In this document: in pieces, positions 26,384 through 35,673 of the stretch | Layout: the number at the start of each line of letters is the position of its first letter | Numbering within the stretch: the stretch's first letter is position 1 | From: Poteriospumella lacustris | Taxonomy: Eukaryota; Sar; Chrysophyceae; Chromulinales; Dinobryaceae | Direction of reading: 5' to 3' | NCBI GenBank assembly: GCA_008000375.1 | Contig: SMOI01000058.1 | Coordinates: 79,426 to 143,425 of the forward strand | DNA length: 64,000 bases | Program-made: the position numbers and the translations under genes | The notes under the pieces: generated by a model | The model's input: only the letters and a program-made list of their open reading frames with translations | What the model was told of the DNA's origin: nothing | Databases searched by the model: none

Positions 26384-26882
26384 TTATAGCATATTGTTGG
26401 TTTCCTTGGGAACTTTGAACTCTACTCCTTCTAACAGCTTGGATACTTGAATTTGACAGCACAGACGTGACCTACAAGAAGACAGAAGCACCGCCATTAG
26501 AACCTGACGGGCACCCAGCAGAAGCAGAAGTCACTTACGTGTCTGACACGCCCCAAGCGAGGTCCAGCATATCTTCTTCTTCAATCTTCTTTGCAGGTAG
26601 CTTGTCATACACGTCCTTTGGGACAATAACGTGGCACGTAGAGCAAGCCAATTCACCGCCACAGGCACCTTCAATGTCGATGTTGTTCTCCAAGGCGACG
26701 TCCAAGACCTTCTTCCCAATAGGAGCCTCCACTTCTACCCGCAGATCATTGGACTCCTCAAAGAATCGAAATTTAACCGTCTCAGTGAACAGTGGGGCGC
26801 TGGTAGTGAACGCCTTGGTGACGTTGGCCAGTCGTGACGTACGAGGCAGGTACTGCACTGCTCTTCTCAAGGCGAATGACAT
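26384..26882 (-). CDS. Mitochondrial [2Fe-2S] ferredoxin (adrenodoxin type), 143 aa
   Basis: Exons 26882-26539 and 26471-26384 (432 nt). The N-terminus is a mitochondrial presequence rich in Arg and hydrophobic residues (MSFALRRAVQYLPRTSR). The mature part carries the cluster ligands in the CX5CX2C loop (GACGGELACSTCHV). The fourth Cys is in TSRLCCQI, read only after splicing from SDT into the second exon. The ending KVPKETNNML is a typical length. The protein passes electrons from ferredoxin reductase to the iron-sulfur cluster assembly machinery and related enzymes in the matrix. The single intron lies just before the last Cys ligand. Confidence 0.93.
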
Positions 26883-27267
26883 TCTCGATATCGATTGTTA
26901 TCGACCAGCTGAACAACAAATGTGCCTCTTCCTTTGCAAAAGAAGAATGAAGACAACCATCCCACAGACACAACAACGATAAAGAACGAAGATGGGAACG
27001 ACGACGTCGTCGCCGTCGCCGTCGCCGACGCGTCGACGCCAACCGACGGCGACGAGGTTTCAACGTTGAATATGCAGGTGATCGACAAAGAAGGTCCGCA
27101 AATTAGGGGTCTTTTCTTTCACTCTTTTTCTGTTTTCGGCGACGGCGTCGAAAAATTTCGTCGTTCGGCGAGGATATCGAGGACACAATCTTATTGAAGC
27201 GCTTGGTATTCGTAGTTTTGCCCGTATTGTCACTGATCCCTGGCTATCGATAAGCGTGGGGGGAGAA
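26883..27267. promoter_or_regulatory. Divergent upstream region of ferredoxin and the giant TPR protein
   Basis: 385 bases between two start codons. A GTCGCCGTCGCC-type repeat occurs at about 27006-27050. No specific site is claimed. Confidence 0.5.
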
Positions 27268-30200
27268 ATGAACTCCAATCTGGATGACTTCGACGACGAC
27301 GACTTCGGGCTGTTGAGTGAAGACGAAGCCACCCCCGTCGATTATCTGCAGCTGCAGTTGGATTCATCGCCGTATCTGCAAGGTGATGCGACCCAGGATG
27401 ATTATGATAACATATTTTCCTTCACCAATCGATGGAAAGGGTGGGCGTTGCTCGCCTCCCCTCCTCGTGTGGGGTCCTCGTCGCGGTCGAAGTTCTCGCT
27501 CCAATCGCTGCGCCAAGAGTGGATCGATGTGGAAGCGAAGCGACAAGAAGAAAATGCGAAGACATCTGAGTTTGCCAGTCAATGGAAGTCGGTGTTGTTG
27601 AAATACAATCAGAAGCTGAGCAAAGCGGAAGAAGAGAAGTCGGCCTCACAGGCCGTGTCGGACGTGACGCCTTTCAACCCACTGTTGGTCGATTTACGAG
27701 GGTTACACGCGGAAGAGCAGATTCTCGTCGGCATCTGGAGACAATTAGGGTTGCCCAACGCACAGAATCTGGCGCAGCTGCAACAGGTGGTCGTGGGGTT
27801 CCTCGTGCAGCAGTCGAAGGCCACCCTCGTCGTCTTCGATCACGTGAGCAAACGAGCAGCGACCCATGTCGCGCAGTTGTTCTCCACTTTATCGGACTTG
27901 ATGGGATTACTGGTGATTGCGGACATCACGATCGATGCGCACGCGTTGCTGGTGGACTACCCAGAGAAGGACCAGCACCTGGCGGAGCACTTCACCAACG
28001 AAGTGGCCGAGTTCTGTGACATTCTGAAGCTTCCCTGGGATATTGCCACGGAAAAGGAAAACGAACGAGTCTTGATCAGTTCTACGACGTTGACCAATCG
28101 AGCCGCAAAGTCGTTGGCGGCCAACCTGTTGGGCTATGCGCCGGACAGTCTCTTCGCCAGCAGCCACGCGGCCAAACACCACCTCAAATCGCCGTCGGGC
28201 TTCTTTGATGCGCAATTGGGTATGACCGGGAAGACAGACTTCGATGGAATGCCCCTGGAACAAAAGGCAGCCATCATCGAGTCGATCGAGATCGTCGCGG
28301 AGCTGTCCGATGGAATTCCGGGTCTGCTCGCGTCGCTGATCCACGTGGAGCTGCCCGTGCTGCGGCTCTTGCAGCAGCGCCGACTGGACAGCAAGCCTAT
28401 TCGCACCCGCCTCTTGAGCACGAGTCGGTACGTCAATGCCGGACGTGTCTTTGTGGCGGTAGCCAGAGTCGTCGCCGCGTTGGCGGACGTCTGTCTGGCG
28501 GTGGACAAGGATCGCCGCGACTTCCTCAGCGTGTTGCAGCTGCAGAGCTACCATCTCGACGGCGGCCATCCATCGGGGGACAACCACCACCCCACCGCCG
28601 CGGTCGAATCGTATGCGTCGTTGCTTTGCGCACACGATTTGGCCGCGCAGGGCATCAGCGACGCGTTCTTGGCGTCGCTGGTGTCCAAGGGCTTCCTCCT
28701 GCACCATCCACCGGCCCAAACGTACGTCGTCCCCTCGACGGTCGCCCTGGTCATCGCGCAGCTGTACCCCACCGCCACGACGTCTCACGAAGACGAACGC
28801 GCACGGACGAACGCCTTCCTCTTCCGCCAGCAGTGCGCCAACCTGGCGCACGACTTCCGCCAACACGTGGCCCAGCGGTGGATCCTCGCCAACGGCGATC
28901 TGCGCCTCGTCCCCATCAGCGTCGTCCAGCAACACATCGTCCTACGGAAGCTGGAGACGTTGTTGCCACAGCTACAGACGGTGATCCACGCCGTCGTCAC
29001 GAACGAGCACCGCCAGACGGCGCCGCTGGCCCACGAGGACATCGTCCAGGGGCTGTTCCTGCTGGTCACCGGCGGCGCCTCCGTCGTCTCGGCGTGGTGC
29101 TCGCTGGACACACGCCTCACCTTGCTGCAATCGCTGGCGTCGCTCGTGCGTTCGTGGACGGCGGACGATCTGAAGCGCTGCCTGACGTCGACGCTGCAGG
29201 TGTTGGCGTCGTCGCGGCACCCGGCGCTGACGGTGCATTCGCTGCTCCTTGACGCGGTCACGTTGCTGCAGGAGACGGCGCTCGAATGGTGGTGGCTCGC
29301 CGGCGCCGACATCTTCACGCCGAAGCAGCTGTCGTCGCGTCTGCGACACGTGCACGCCCGCGGGCAGCGGAGCCAAGCGGCGGACGTCGTCGCGTTGATC
29401 GGCCGTTGGCTCGCCGTGTCGGGCCACTGGATCTCGGAGGCCACGACGACGTCGTCGCTCACGACCTCGTCGCGTACGACAGCCGCCGTCTTCTTGCAAC
29501 GCGAGCATCTGCTGCGGACGTTCAAACACCGCGTCTTCGAAGCGTATTTGCTGTCGGACGAGCCGTTGGACCGCTTCGAGCTGCCCGCGTGGCAGGCGAC
29601 GGTCGATGAATTCGCGGTGCAGTTGCAGGCGCTGTCTGCACAGACCCGCGCGGCCTTGGACACTTTAGACGTGTCCCAGATCGACCTCGACGACGAATTG
29701 TCCCCGCCGCTGTCGCAGAGCGCTGCCGCGGAGACAACGACCGCGCCGCGCCCCTCGACGCGCCATTTGATCGATCGACTGCCCGCGACGCAGCGCTTGC
29801 TCTTGTCGCTGAAGAACTTCCTCAAACACCGCTACGACGCCGTCCTCGCCTCGTCCACGCTGCAGAATGTCTCGTCGACCAGTCTGACGAGTCTGTCGTC
29901 ACCGCTGTCGTCGGCGGCGTCGTCGCCGGAGAAGGCCGCCAGTCCCAGTGCCCGCTCTCCACGGCGACAGCCGTCGATGGAGACGACCAGCCGGCTGAAG
30001 GCCGAAGAAGCGCTCAAAGCGACGAAGCGGATGGACCTGTTCGAGTTGTCCATCGAGCACGTCGAGAGAGCGATGCTCTTGCGCATCGCGAGTGGCACGG
30101 CGGAGCTGCTCGAGGCCGCCAGTGGGTCGCTGCTGCAGCTGATCCTGCGGCGATACCCCAGCGGCGTGTTGAAGGCCGCGGCCGTGGCCAACAGCACCTT

Positions 30201-33200
30201 GGAAGGCTTCAGCGCGCCCTCCGCGGCGTCGCCCTTGGCCTTGCGCGGTCGGTTGCTCTTCTCCGCGTCGCTGATTCGGTCGTTCTCCGCGTCGGTGGGG
30301 CTACCGACCGTCCTCCCCGCCGCCACTGCCGCGGCAGTGGACACCGCCGCGGCCGCGTCGCCGATGACGCTCGTGGGCGACACCGAAGAAGACCAGCTGC
30401 TCTGGACCGCGTATCTGCAGCGCCTGGCCGACGAGCAGGAGGGCCTCTCGCCCGCGCCGTGGCAGGCGGTCACCACGGCGATGTACTCGCACCCGATCGT
30501 GCGCGAGGCCGAAGACCGCGCGATGGCGCAGATCCATCGTCTGCTGGCGGTCGCCGCGCGCTGCATGCGACAGGCGCATCAGGAGCACGAGAAGCTCTAC
30601 CAGGTCGTCGACCTGGCGTTTCTCGACGAAGCGGCGGACGAGACCGACGAGGGCGCCGCGACGGCGGCGGCGTCGTCGTCGACGTGGCGCGATACGATGG
30701 CGCTGGCGAACATCAGCTCGGTGGCGATCGCCAACGCCGGCATCGTCTACGCGGATCTGGTCGCCTCGTTGACGCTGATGGGCGGGGCCTATGCGCTGGG
30801 CGACGGTAACGGCGACGGTAACGGCGACGGCGACGAGGACGAGGAGGAGCGACACGAGGCGGCCCTGGGCCACGTCACCGACGCGCGGGACATCTGCGAC
30901 GACGCGGTGCAGATCTGGTCGCGCGCGTACAGCCAATACGCGCTACAAGACGCGCTGCCGCGGCTGGTCATCGGCTACGCGTATTACCTGCTCTACGAGC
31001 TGACCATGTGTCCGTTGCAGCAGGCGTACGCCCCCGCCGAGCGCTATTTGGGCCTCGTCTGTCACCAATCGCTAGAGACGCTGACACCCGCCGAGGCGGC
31101 GCAGCGGTTGGAGCGGCATCGTCACGAGAGCCAGGTCTGGCAACTGGCGTTTCACTACCAAGCGATGGCCTTCCGCATCCTGCGGCTGCTCGCGTGGCCC
31201 CGCCTGCACCGCGCGTGTCTGCAGCAGACGACGATCCGCGGCCTGAACGACTACCAGCGCGTCGCCCAGTACCAGGCCACGCTGCAGCGCGTGCTCGAGC
31301 CGAGTCGCAGTGGCAGCGGCCAGAGCAGCACGTCGCTGCCGGCGCCGATCCCGCTGCCCGAAGACGTCCTCGACACGATGCACGCGATGATCAAGGCGCT
31401 GCAGCACGCGACGCAGTACGAGTACCACCGCCTGCGCCGGTCGCTGGACGAGGAGCTCCTGTCGTACTACGCGCTGGCGACGACCACCGCTGCCGCCGCG
31501 GCCGATGGCGCGGCCGATAGCGCGGCCGCGGCCACGACGCGGATCTTGGACCTGCGCTCGGTGGACGGCGGCGAGTCCTCGACGGCTACGACGCCGCTGA
31601 CGGCGGAGGATCTGCAGCAGCAGCACAGCGTCTTCGCGCTGCAGCTGCGGCTGCAACAGGTGGCCGCGCAGCCGCTGCTGCTCGTCTACGTCGCGCGCTG
31701 CTACGACAGTTTGGTCGGCGCGCAGTCGGTCGCGGTGCCGCCGCTGATCGCCACCAACGTCGCGCTGCCCTTCGTCCACCCGCAGCAGACGACGACGACC
31801 GCCGCGGCCGCCTCGTCGGCCGGCTCCAGCGGCGGCAGCGGCGGCAGCGGCGGCGGCAGTGGCAGCGGTTCGGAGGTGACGAGCTCGGGCTACGGCCGCG
31901 CGATGGACCTGTACCGCTACCTGCTGCAGCAGTACCGCGAGCTGTCCAACCTCTGCTACGCGAAGGAGCTGTGGGACGACGCGCCGCCGCCGCCCAACGG
32001 ACGCCACCGCCACGGCGGCGGTGGCCAGCGGCGTCGTGGCGCGTCTTCGCGCGACGCGCCGCCGCCGACGCTGACGCTGTGGGGCCACATCGTCGAGAGC
32101 GTCTTCCCGCACCCGTACGACTCGTTCTTCCATCAACCGGCGGCATCGGCGGCAGCAGCGGCGGCGACGTCGCGTGGAACCGCCGCCGCCACCGCCGCCG
32201 GCGCTGCGAGGTCCCAGCGGCGACGCAAAGTCGTCGGAGGCAACGGCGACGAGGCGGCGGGCGATGTGCCCACGGGCGCCCACGACGACGACGACGAGCG
32301 CCGCAGCGACGCCGACGCCGACGCGGTCGGCAGCGACGGCGGTGACGGCAGCGGCGACGACGACGAAGCGGTGCGCCTCGTCGAGGGCAACGAGCCGTCG
32401 TTGTTCCCGTCGGCGCGGCGGGTGCTGCGTCTGCGCGAGTCGTTCCCTTCGTTGGCGCTGCGCTTCGCCGACGCGCTGTACCTGCTGGCGCACGCGATCT
32501 ACCGCGACGGCCTCACGCGGTACAAGCTCGCGCCGCAGCTGCACGACGAAATCGCCGCGCCCGTCTTCGCCCAACACGTCGCGGCCGTCACCGCGGCGCG
32601 GCAGATCTACGAACAGGAGCTGACGCCGCGCCAGTACTGCCCCATCTCGCTGATCGTCGTGCGGCAGTTGGCGCAGGCGCAGCAGCTGCAGCGCGACCTC
32701 GACGGCGCGCTCCGCAGCTACGAAGAACTGCTGCGGCTCTTTCTGGAGACGAAGTTCACGTCGCTGCTGGTGCTGGCGGAGATCTACACCGAATACGGCG
32801 ACGCGCTGCTGGCGAAGAAGGAGTTCTTCCACGCGAGTCTCATGTTCCAGATGGCCATCGACCACTACCGCGACTACGACAGCGAGCGACCCGCCGCCGC
32901 CGCCGTCGGTGACGAGGAAGGCGCCCCGCAGACGACGACGGCGACAGCTGCGGCGGGGGCAGCGGAGGACGCGACGACAGGCGCCACCGCAGCCGCGACG
33001 GAGGCCACCGCCGCGACGCAGCAGCGGCGGCAGCGGCAGCTGCGGGGCATCGCACCGGCGGCGAGTTCGTCGTCGGTCGCACTCGACGGCGGCGTCGGCT
33101 TCGCGTCGTCGTCGTCGCTCGACCCGGCGACGCGGTCGCAGCGCGCGGCGCTGGCGCTGGACTACGCGTGGGCGCTGTTCGTGCCGGAGCATCTGCACGA

Positions 33201-35436
33201 GGCGCGCGTCACGGAGGAGCTGCTGCAGGCGCGCGTCGCGTGGAACCTCGCGGCGAAGGCGAAGGCGCTGTTCGCCAGCGAAGACGTCGAGCAGGCGCAG
33301 GAGCTGGCGGAGCAGGCGCAGCACCTGCTGGCGCTGGTGATGGCCTCGACGGTGAAGGTGCCCGACGTCGACGTCGTCAAGAAGGAGCAGCACGCCGCCC
33401 AGCGACAGCGACAGCGACGCGCGGTCGTCGCTGGCGACGGCGCCGGCAGCGGCAACGGCGACGATGAAGCGGCCACCGCGTCGCACGACGCTGAAACCGA
33501 CGGCGCATCGACCACCGCGACGACGATGACGACGATGACGACGACTGTCGCCACCGCCGCCACCGCTACCGTCGCCACCGCCGCCACCGCCGCCACCGCC
33601 GCGCAACGCCGACGCGCGCAAGAAGAGCGCGACGACGCCGCCCTCGACGCGCAGCTGCGCCGCGTGGTGGTGGTCTCGCCCGTGGCGGTGGACGTGTACC
33701 TGCTGCTGGCGCTGGCGCACTACCAATTCGACGAGTTCGACGACGCCGAGCGCTACTTCCACAAGGCGGAGACGGCCGTGCACGCGCTGGGCGACGCGGA
33801 GTCGCTGGCGATGGTGAAGATCTACCACAACCGCGGCGTGCTGCAGCAGGCGCGCGGCGACGCCGCCGAGGCGAAGCTCTTCTTCGAGCAGGCGCTGTGG
33901 CTGCTGCGGCGCCGCCACGCGAACGCGTTTTCGCAGTGGCAATCGACGTTGGAGGCGCTGGGCGACGTCTACGAGACGCTGCAGGCCGCGGAGGACGTCG
34001 AAGCGGTCGCGCAGCAACGCGACGAGCTCGACCTGCGGCTGGGCACGTTGGAGCTGCGGCAGCGCGAGCGCACGCGCGACCTGGAGCGACTGCTGCAGGG
34101 GCTGTTCGCCTGGGAACAGGAGCAGCAGTGGCGGCTGAAGCAGTGGAGCGAGGAGGAGGCGGCGTACCAGGGCTACGACGACGACGGCCACGTCGACGGC
34201 CACGACGACGACTTCGACGCGTCGTCGTCCTCGTCGGAGGACGACGCCGCCGATGGCCACGGCGACGGCAGCGACGGCGACGAGGACGGCGGCCACGACG
34301 AAGACGGCGGCCTCGGCGCGCGACGCGGACAGCGACGGCGGCTGCGGATCCAAGCGACGCTGGCGGCGTCGTCGTCGTCCGATGGCGACCCGTCGTCGTC
34401 GGAGGACGACGACGCCTCGTCACACGGCGGCGGCGCTGGCGACGGTGGCCACGGCGGCGACGAGGACGACGCGGCGGCCGCGCGCCGTCGCCGTCGCGAG
34501 CGTCGTCGTCTGCGCCGCGCGAAAGAGGCGCGGCGCCACGCGCGTCGCGCGCGTCGCCAGGCGAAGGCGGCGGCGCTGCTGCGCCACCGACAACGCGCGT
34601 CGCAGCAGCAGCTCTCGACGCCGACGCAGACGTCGTCGGCGTCGGGGAAACGCGGCTGGTCCGGGGCGAACTCGCCGGTCGTGGGGCCGTCGTCTACGTC
34701 GCTGACGACGGCCGCCGGTGCCTCCGCCGCCTCCGCCGCAGCGGCAGCGTCGCCGTCGCCGTCGTCGTGGCAGGAGTATTTGAGTGCGAAGCGGGTGCAC
34801 CCGGTGGCCAGCGTCGGCGTCGACCGCATGACCGTTGGCATGCTGCGCCGCGCCTTCCACGTGCTGCGTGAGCGCGCCGCCGCGACCGACCGCGCGACGG
34901 CGCTGGCGCTGTTGCCCACGACGCTGCCCTCGACGCTGCCCACGTCGCCGTCGTCGTCGGCAGCGGCGCTGCTGCCGCCGAAGGCCGCGTGGCCCAGCGT
35001 CGTCGTCGAGCCCGACGGCGGCGGCGACCATCGTCGAGGCGCGTCGCTGCCGCCGCAGTCACCGGCGCCGTCCTCGTCGCGTGTGGCGCGGCCGCCGCCG
35101 TGGCAGCAGCTCATCCGCCGCCAGCAGCACGCGCTGTTCCTCGGCACGCAGCAGCTCTACAGCTACGACCCCGACGACGACGGCGACGCCTCGCCCTACG
35201 TCAAGACCACCGCCGCCTCCGCCGCCTCCGCCGCCACGGCGCCACCGGTCACCAGCGCCACCGCCACCGCCGCCGCCGCAGCGGCCGCGTCGACCGCGAA
35301 GAAGCCCGCGACCGGTGGCAAGCGCTCGACGTCGACGACGGCGACGACCGCGTCCGACACGGCGACCAACAGCGACGCCGCCGACGACGAGGACGATCTG
35401 CCCGAGCTGCCGTCGGGCAACTGCGTCGTCTGCTGA
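27268..35436 (+). CDS. Giant TPR-containing protein with STAND-like N-terminus, 2722 aa, unidentified
   Basis: A single open frame of 8169 nt from ATG 27268; the four codons before it start with GTG. It begins with an acidic stretch (MNSNLDDFDDDDFG). Residues about 135-350 (LLVDLRGLHAEEQIL, KATLVVFDHV, MGLLVIADITID) look like the helical/beta pattern of a STAND-type NTPase from Walker B on, but no P-loop is present. Alpha-helical repeats fill the middle. TPR-like pairs are clear at about residues 1720-1870 and 2145-2250 (LALAHYQFDEFDDAERYFHK, MVKIYHNRGVLQQARGD). Long low-complexity Ala, Ser, Gly, Asp and Arg tracts separate them, and the C-terminus is GNCVVC. Codon GC rises steeply along the gene. 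Some low-complexity parts might be unrecognised introns, although none is needed for the frame. Function unknown; a scaffold is the simplest idea. Confidence 0.75.
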   Translation: MNSNLDDFDDDDFGLLSEDEATPVDYLQLQLDSSPYLQGDATQDDYDNIFSFTNRWKGWALLASPPRVGSSSRSKFSLQSLRQEWIDVEAKRQEENAKTSEFASQWKSVLLKYNQKLSKAEEEKSASQAVSDVTPFNPLLVDLRGLHAEEQILVGIWRQLGLPNAQNLAQLQQVVVGFLVQQSKATLVVFDHVSKRAATHVAQLFSTLSDLMGLLVIADITIDAHALLVDYPEKDQHLAEHFTNEVAEFCDILKLPWDIATEKENERVLISSTTLTNRAAKSLAANLLGYAPDSLFASSHAAKHHLKSPSGFFDAQLGMTGKTDFDGMPLEQKAAIIESIEIVAELSDGIPGLLASLIHVELPVLRLLQQRRLDSKPIRTRLLSTSRYVNAGRVFVAVARVVAALADVCLAVDKDRRDFLSVLQLQSYHLDGGHPSGDNHHPTAAVESYASLLCAHDLAAQGISDAFLASLVSKGFLLHHPPAQTYVVPSTVALVIAQLYPTATTSHEDERARTNAFLFRQQCANLAHDFRQHVAQRWILANGDLRLVPISVVQQHIVLRKLETLLPQLQTVIHAVVTNEHRQTAPLAHEDIVQGLFLLVTGGASVVSAWCSLDTRLTLLQSLASLVRSWTADDLKRCLTSTLQVLASSRHPALTVHSLLLDAVTLLQETALEWWWLAGADIFTPKQLSSRLRHVHARGQRSQAADVVALIGRWLAVSGHWISEATTTSSLTTSSRTTAAVFLQREHLLRTFKHRVFEAYLLSDEPLDRFELPAWQATVDEFAVQLQALSAQTRAALDTLDVSQIDLDDELSPPLSQSAAAETTTAPRPSTRHLIDRLPATQRLLLSLKNFLKHRYDAVLASSTLQNVSSTSLTSLSSPLSSAASSPEKAASPSARSPRRQPSMETTSRLKAEEALKATKRMDLFELSIEHVERAMLLRIASGTAELLEAASGSLLQLILRRYPSGVLKAAAVANSTLEGFSAPSAASPLALRGRLLFSASLIRSFSASVGLPTVLPAATAAAVDTAAAASPMTLVGDTEEDQLLWTAYLQRLADEQEGLSPAPWQAVTTAMYSHPIVREAEDRAMAQIHRLLAVAARCMRQAHQEHEKLYQVVDLAFLDEAADETDEGAATAAASSSTWRDTMALANISSVAIANAGIVYADLVASLTLMGGAYALGDGNGDGNGDGDEDEEERHEAALGHVTDARDICDDAVQIWSRAYSQYALQDALPRLVIGYAYYLLYELTMCPLQQAYAPAERYLGLVCHQSLETLTPAEAAQRLERHRHESQVWQLAFHYQAMAFRILRLLAWPRLHRACLQQTTIRGLNDYQRVAQYQATLQRVLEPSRSGSGQSSTSLPAPIPLPEDVLDTMHAMIKALQHATQYEYHRLRRSLDEELLSYYALATTTAAAAADGAADSAAAATTRILDLRSVDGGESSTATTPLTAEDLQQQHSVFALQLRLQQVAAQPLLLVYVARCYDSLVGAQSVAVPPLIATNVALPFVHPQQTTTTAAAASSAGSSGGSGGSGGGSGSGSEVTSSGYGRAMDLYRYLLQQYRELSNLCYAKELWDDAPPPPNGRHRHGGGGQRRRGASSRDAPPPTLTLWGHIVESVFPHPYDSFFHQPAASAAAAAATSRGTAAATAAGAARSQRRRKVVGGNGDEAAGDVPTGAHDDDDERRSDADADAVGSDGGDGSGDDDEAVRLVEGNEPSLFPSARRVLRLRESFPSLALRFADALYLLAHAIYRDGLTRYKLAPQLHDEIAAPVFAQHVAAVTAARQIYEQELTPRQYCPISLIVVRQLAQAQQLQRDLDGALRSYEELLRLFLETKFTSLLVLAEIYTEYGDALLAKKEFFHASLMFQMAIDHYRDYDSERPAAAAVGDEEGAPQTTTATAAAGAAEDATTGATAAATEATAATQQRRQRQLRGIAPAASSSSVALDGGVGFASSSSLDPATRSQRAALALDYAWALFVPEHLHEARVTEELLQARVAWNLAAKAKALFASEDVEQAQELAEQAQHLLALVMASTVKVPDVDVVKKEQHAAQRQRQRRAVVAGDGAGSGNGDDEAATASHDAETDGASTTATTMTTMTTTVATAATATVATAATAATAAQRRRAQEERDDAALDAQLRRVVVVSPVAVDVYLLLALAHYQFDEFDDAERYFHKAETAVHALGDAESLAMVKIYHNRGVLQQARGDAAEAKLFFEQALWLLRRRHANAFSQWQSTLEALGDVYETLQAAEDVEAVAQQRDELDLRLGTLELRQRERTRDLERLLQGLFAWEQEQQWRLKQWSEEEAAYQGYDDDGHVDGHDDDFDASSSSSEDDAADGHGDGSDGDEDGGHDEDGGLGARRGQRRRLRIQATLAASSSSDGDPSSSEDDDASSHGGGAGDGGHGGDEDDAAAARRRRRERRRLRRAKEARRHARRARRQAKAAALLRHRQRASQQQLSTPTQTSSASGKRGWSGANSPVVGPSSTSLTTAAGASAASAAAAASPSPSSWQEYLSAKRVHPVASVGVDRMTVGMLRRAFHVLRERAAATDRATALALLPTTLPSTLPTSPSSSAAALLPPKAAWPSVVVEPDGGGDHRRGASLPPQSPAPSSSRVARPPPWQQLIRRQQHALFLGTQQLYSYDPDDDGDASPYVKTTAASAASAATAPPVTSATATAAAAAAASTAKKPATGGKRSTSTTATTASDTATNSDAADDEDDLPELPSGNCVVC

Positions 35437-35673
35437 GCCCCGCCGCTGCCGCCGCGTCTCGTTCTCCGTCTCGACCGTTTGTCCGTTACCCGTTGCCTTT
35501 TCCTGTGTCTCTCTGTGTCGCAGTGTGTCTCTGTGTGTGTCGCAGTGTGTCTCTGTCTGTGTCGTCGTTGCGGTGTAACACGCAGATCAAATGAAGCGAC
35601 CGACCCACCGGGGCCTCCGATGCGAAGTGCGACGTTGTTTTACAGGCCACACAGCACACAGGCGGCGCTGCCG

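Noticed and set aside
31072-34353. Uninterrupted 1093-codon frame on the minus strand
   Set aside because: It is the mirror of the very GC-rich giant TPR gene. Its translation is Arg/Ala/Val-rich without domains, and stop codons are rare in all frames of such DNA. The other long frames between 28 and 39 kb on either strand have the same cause.
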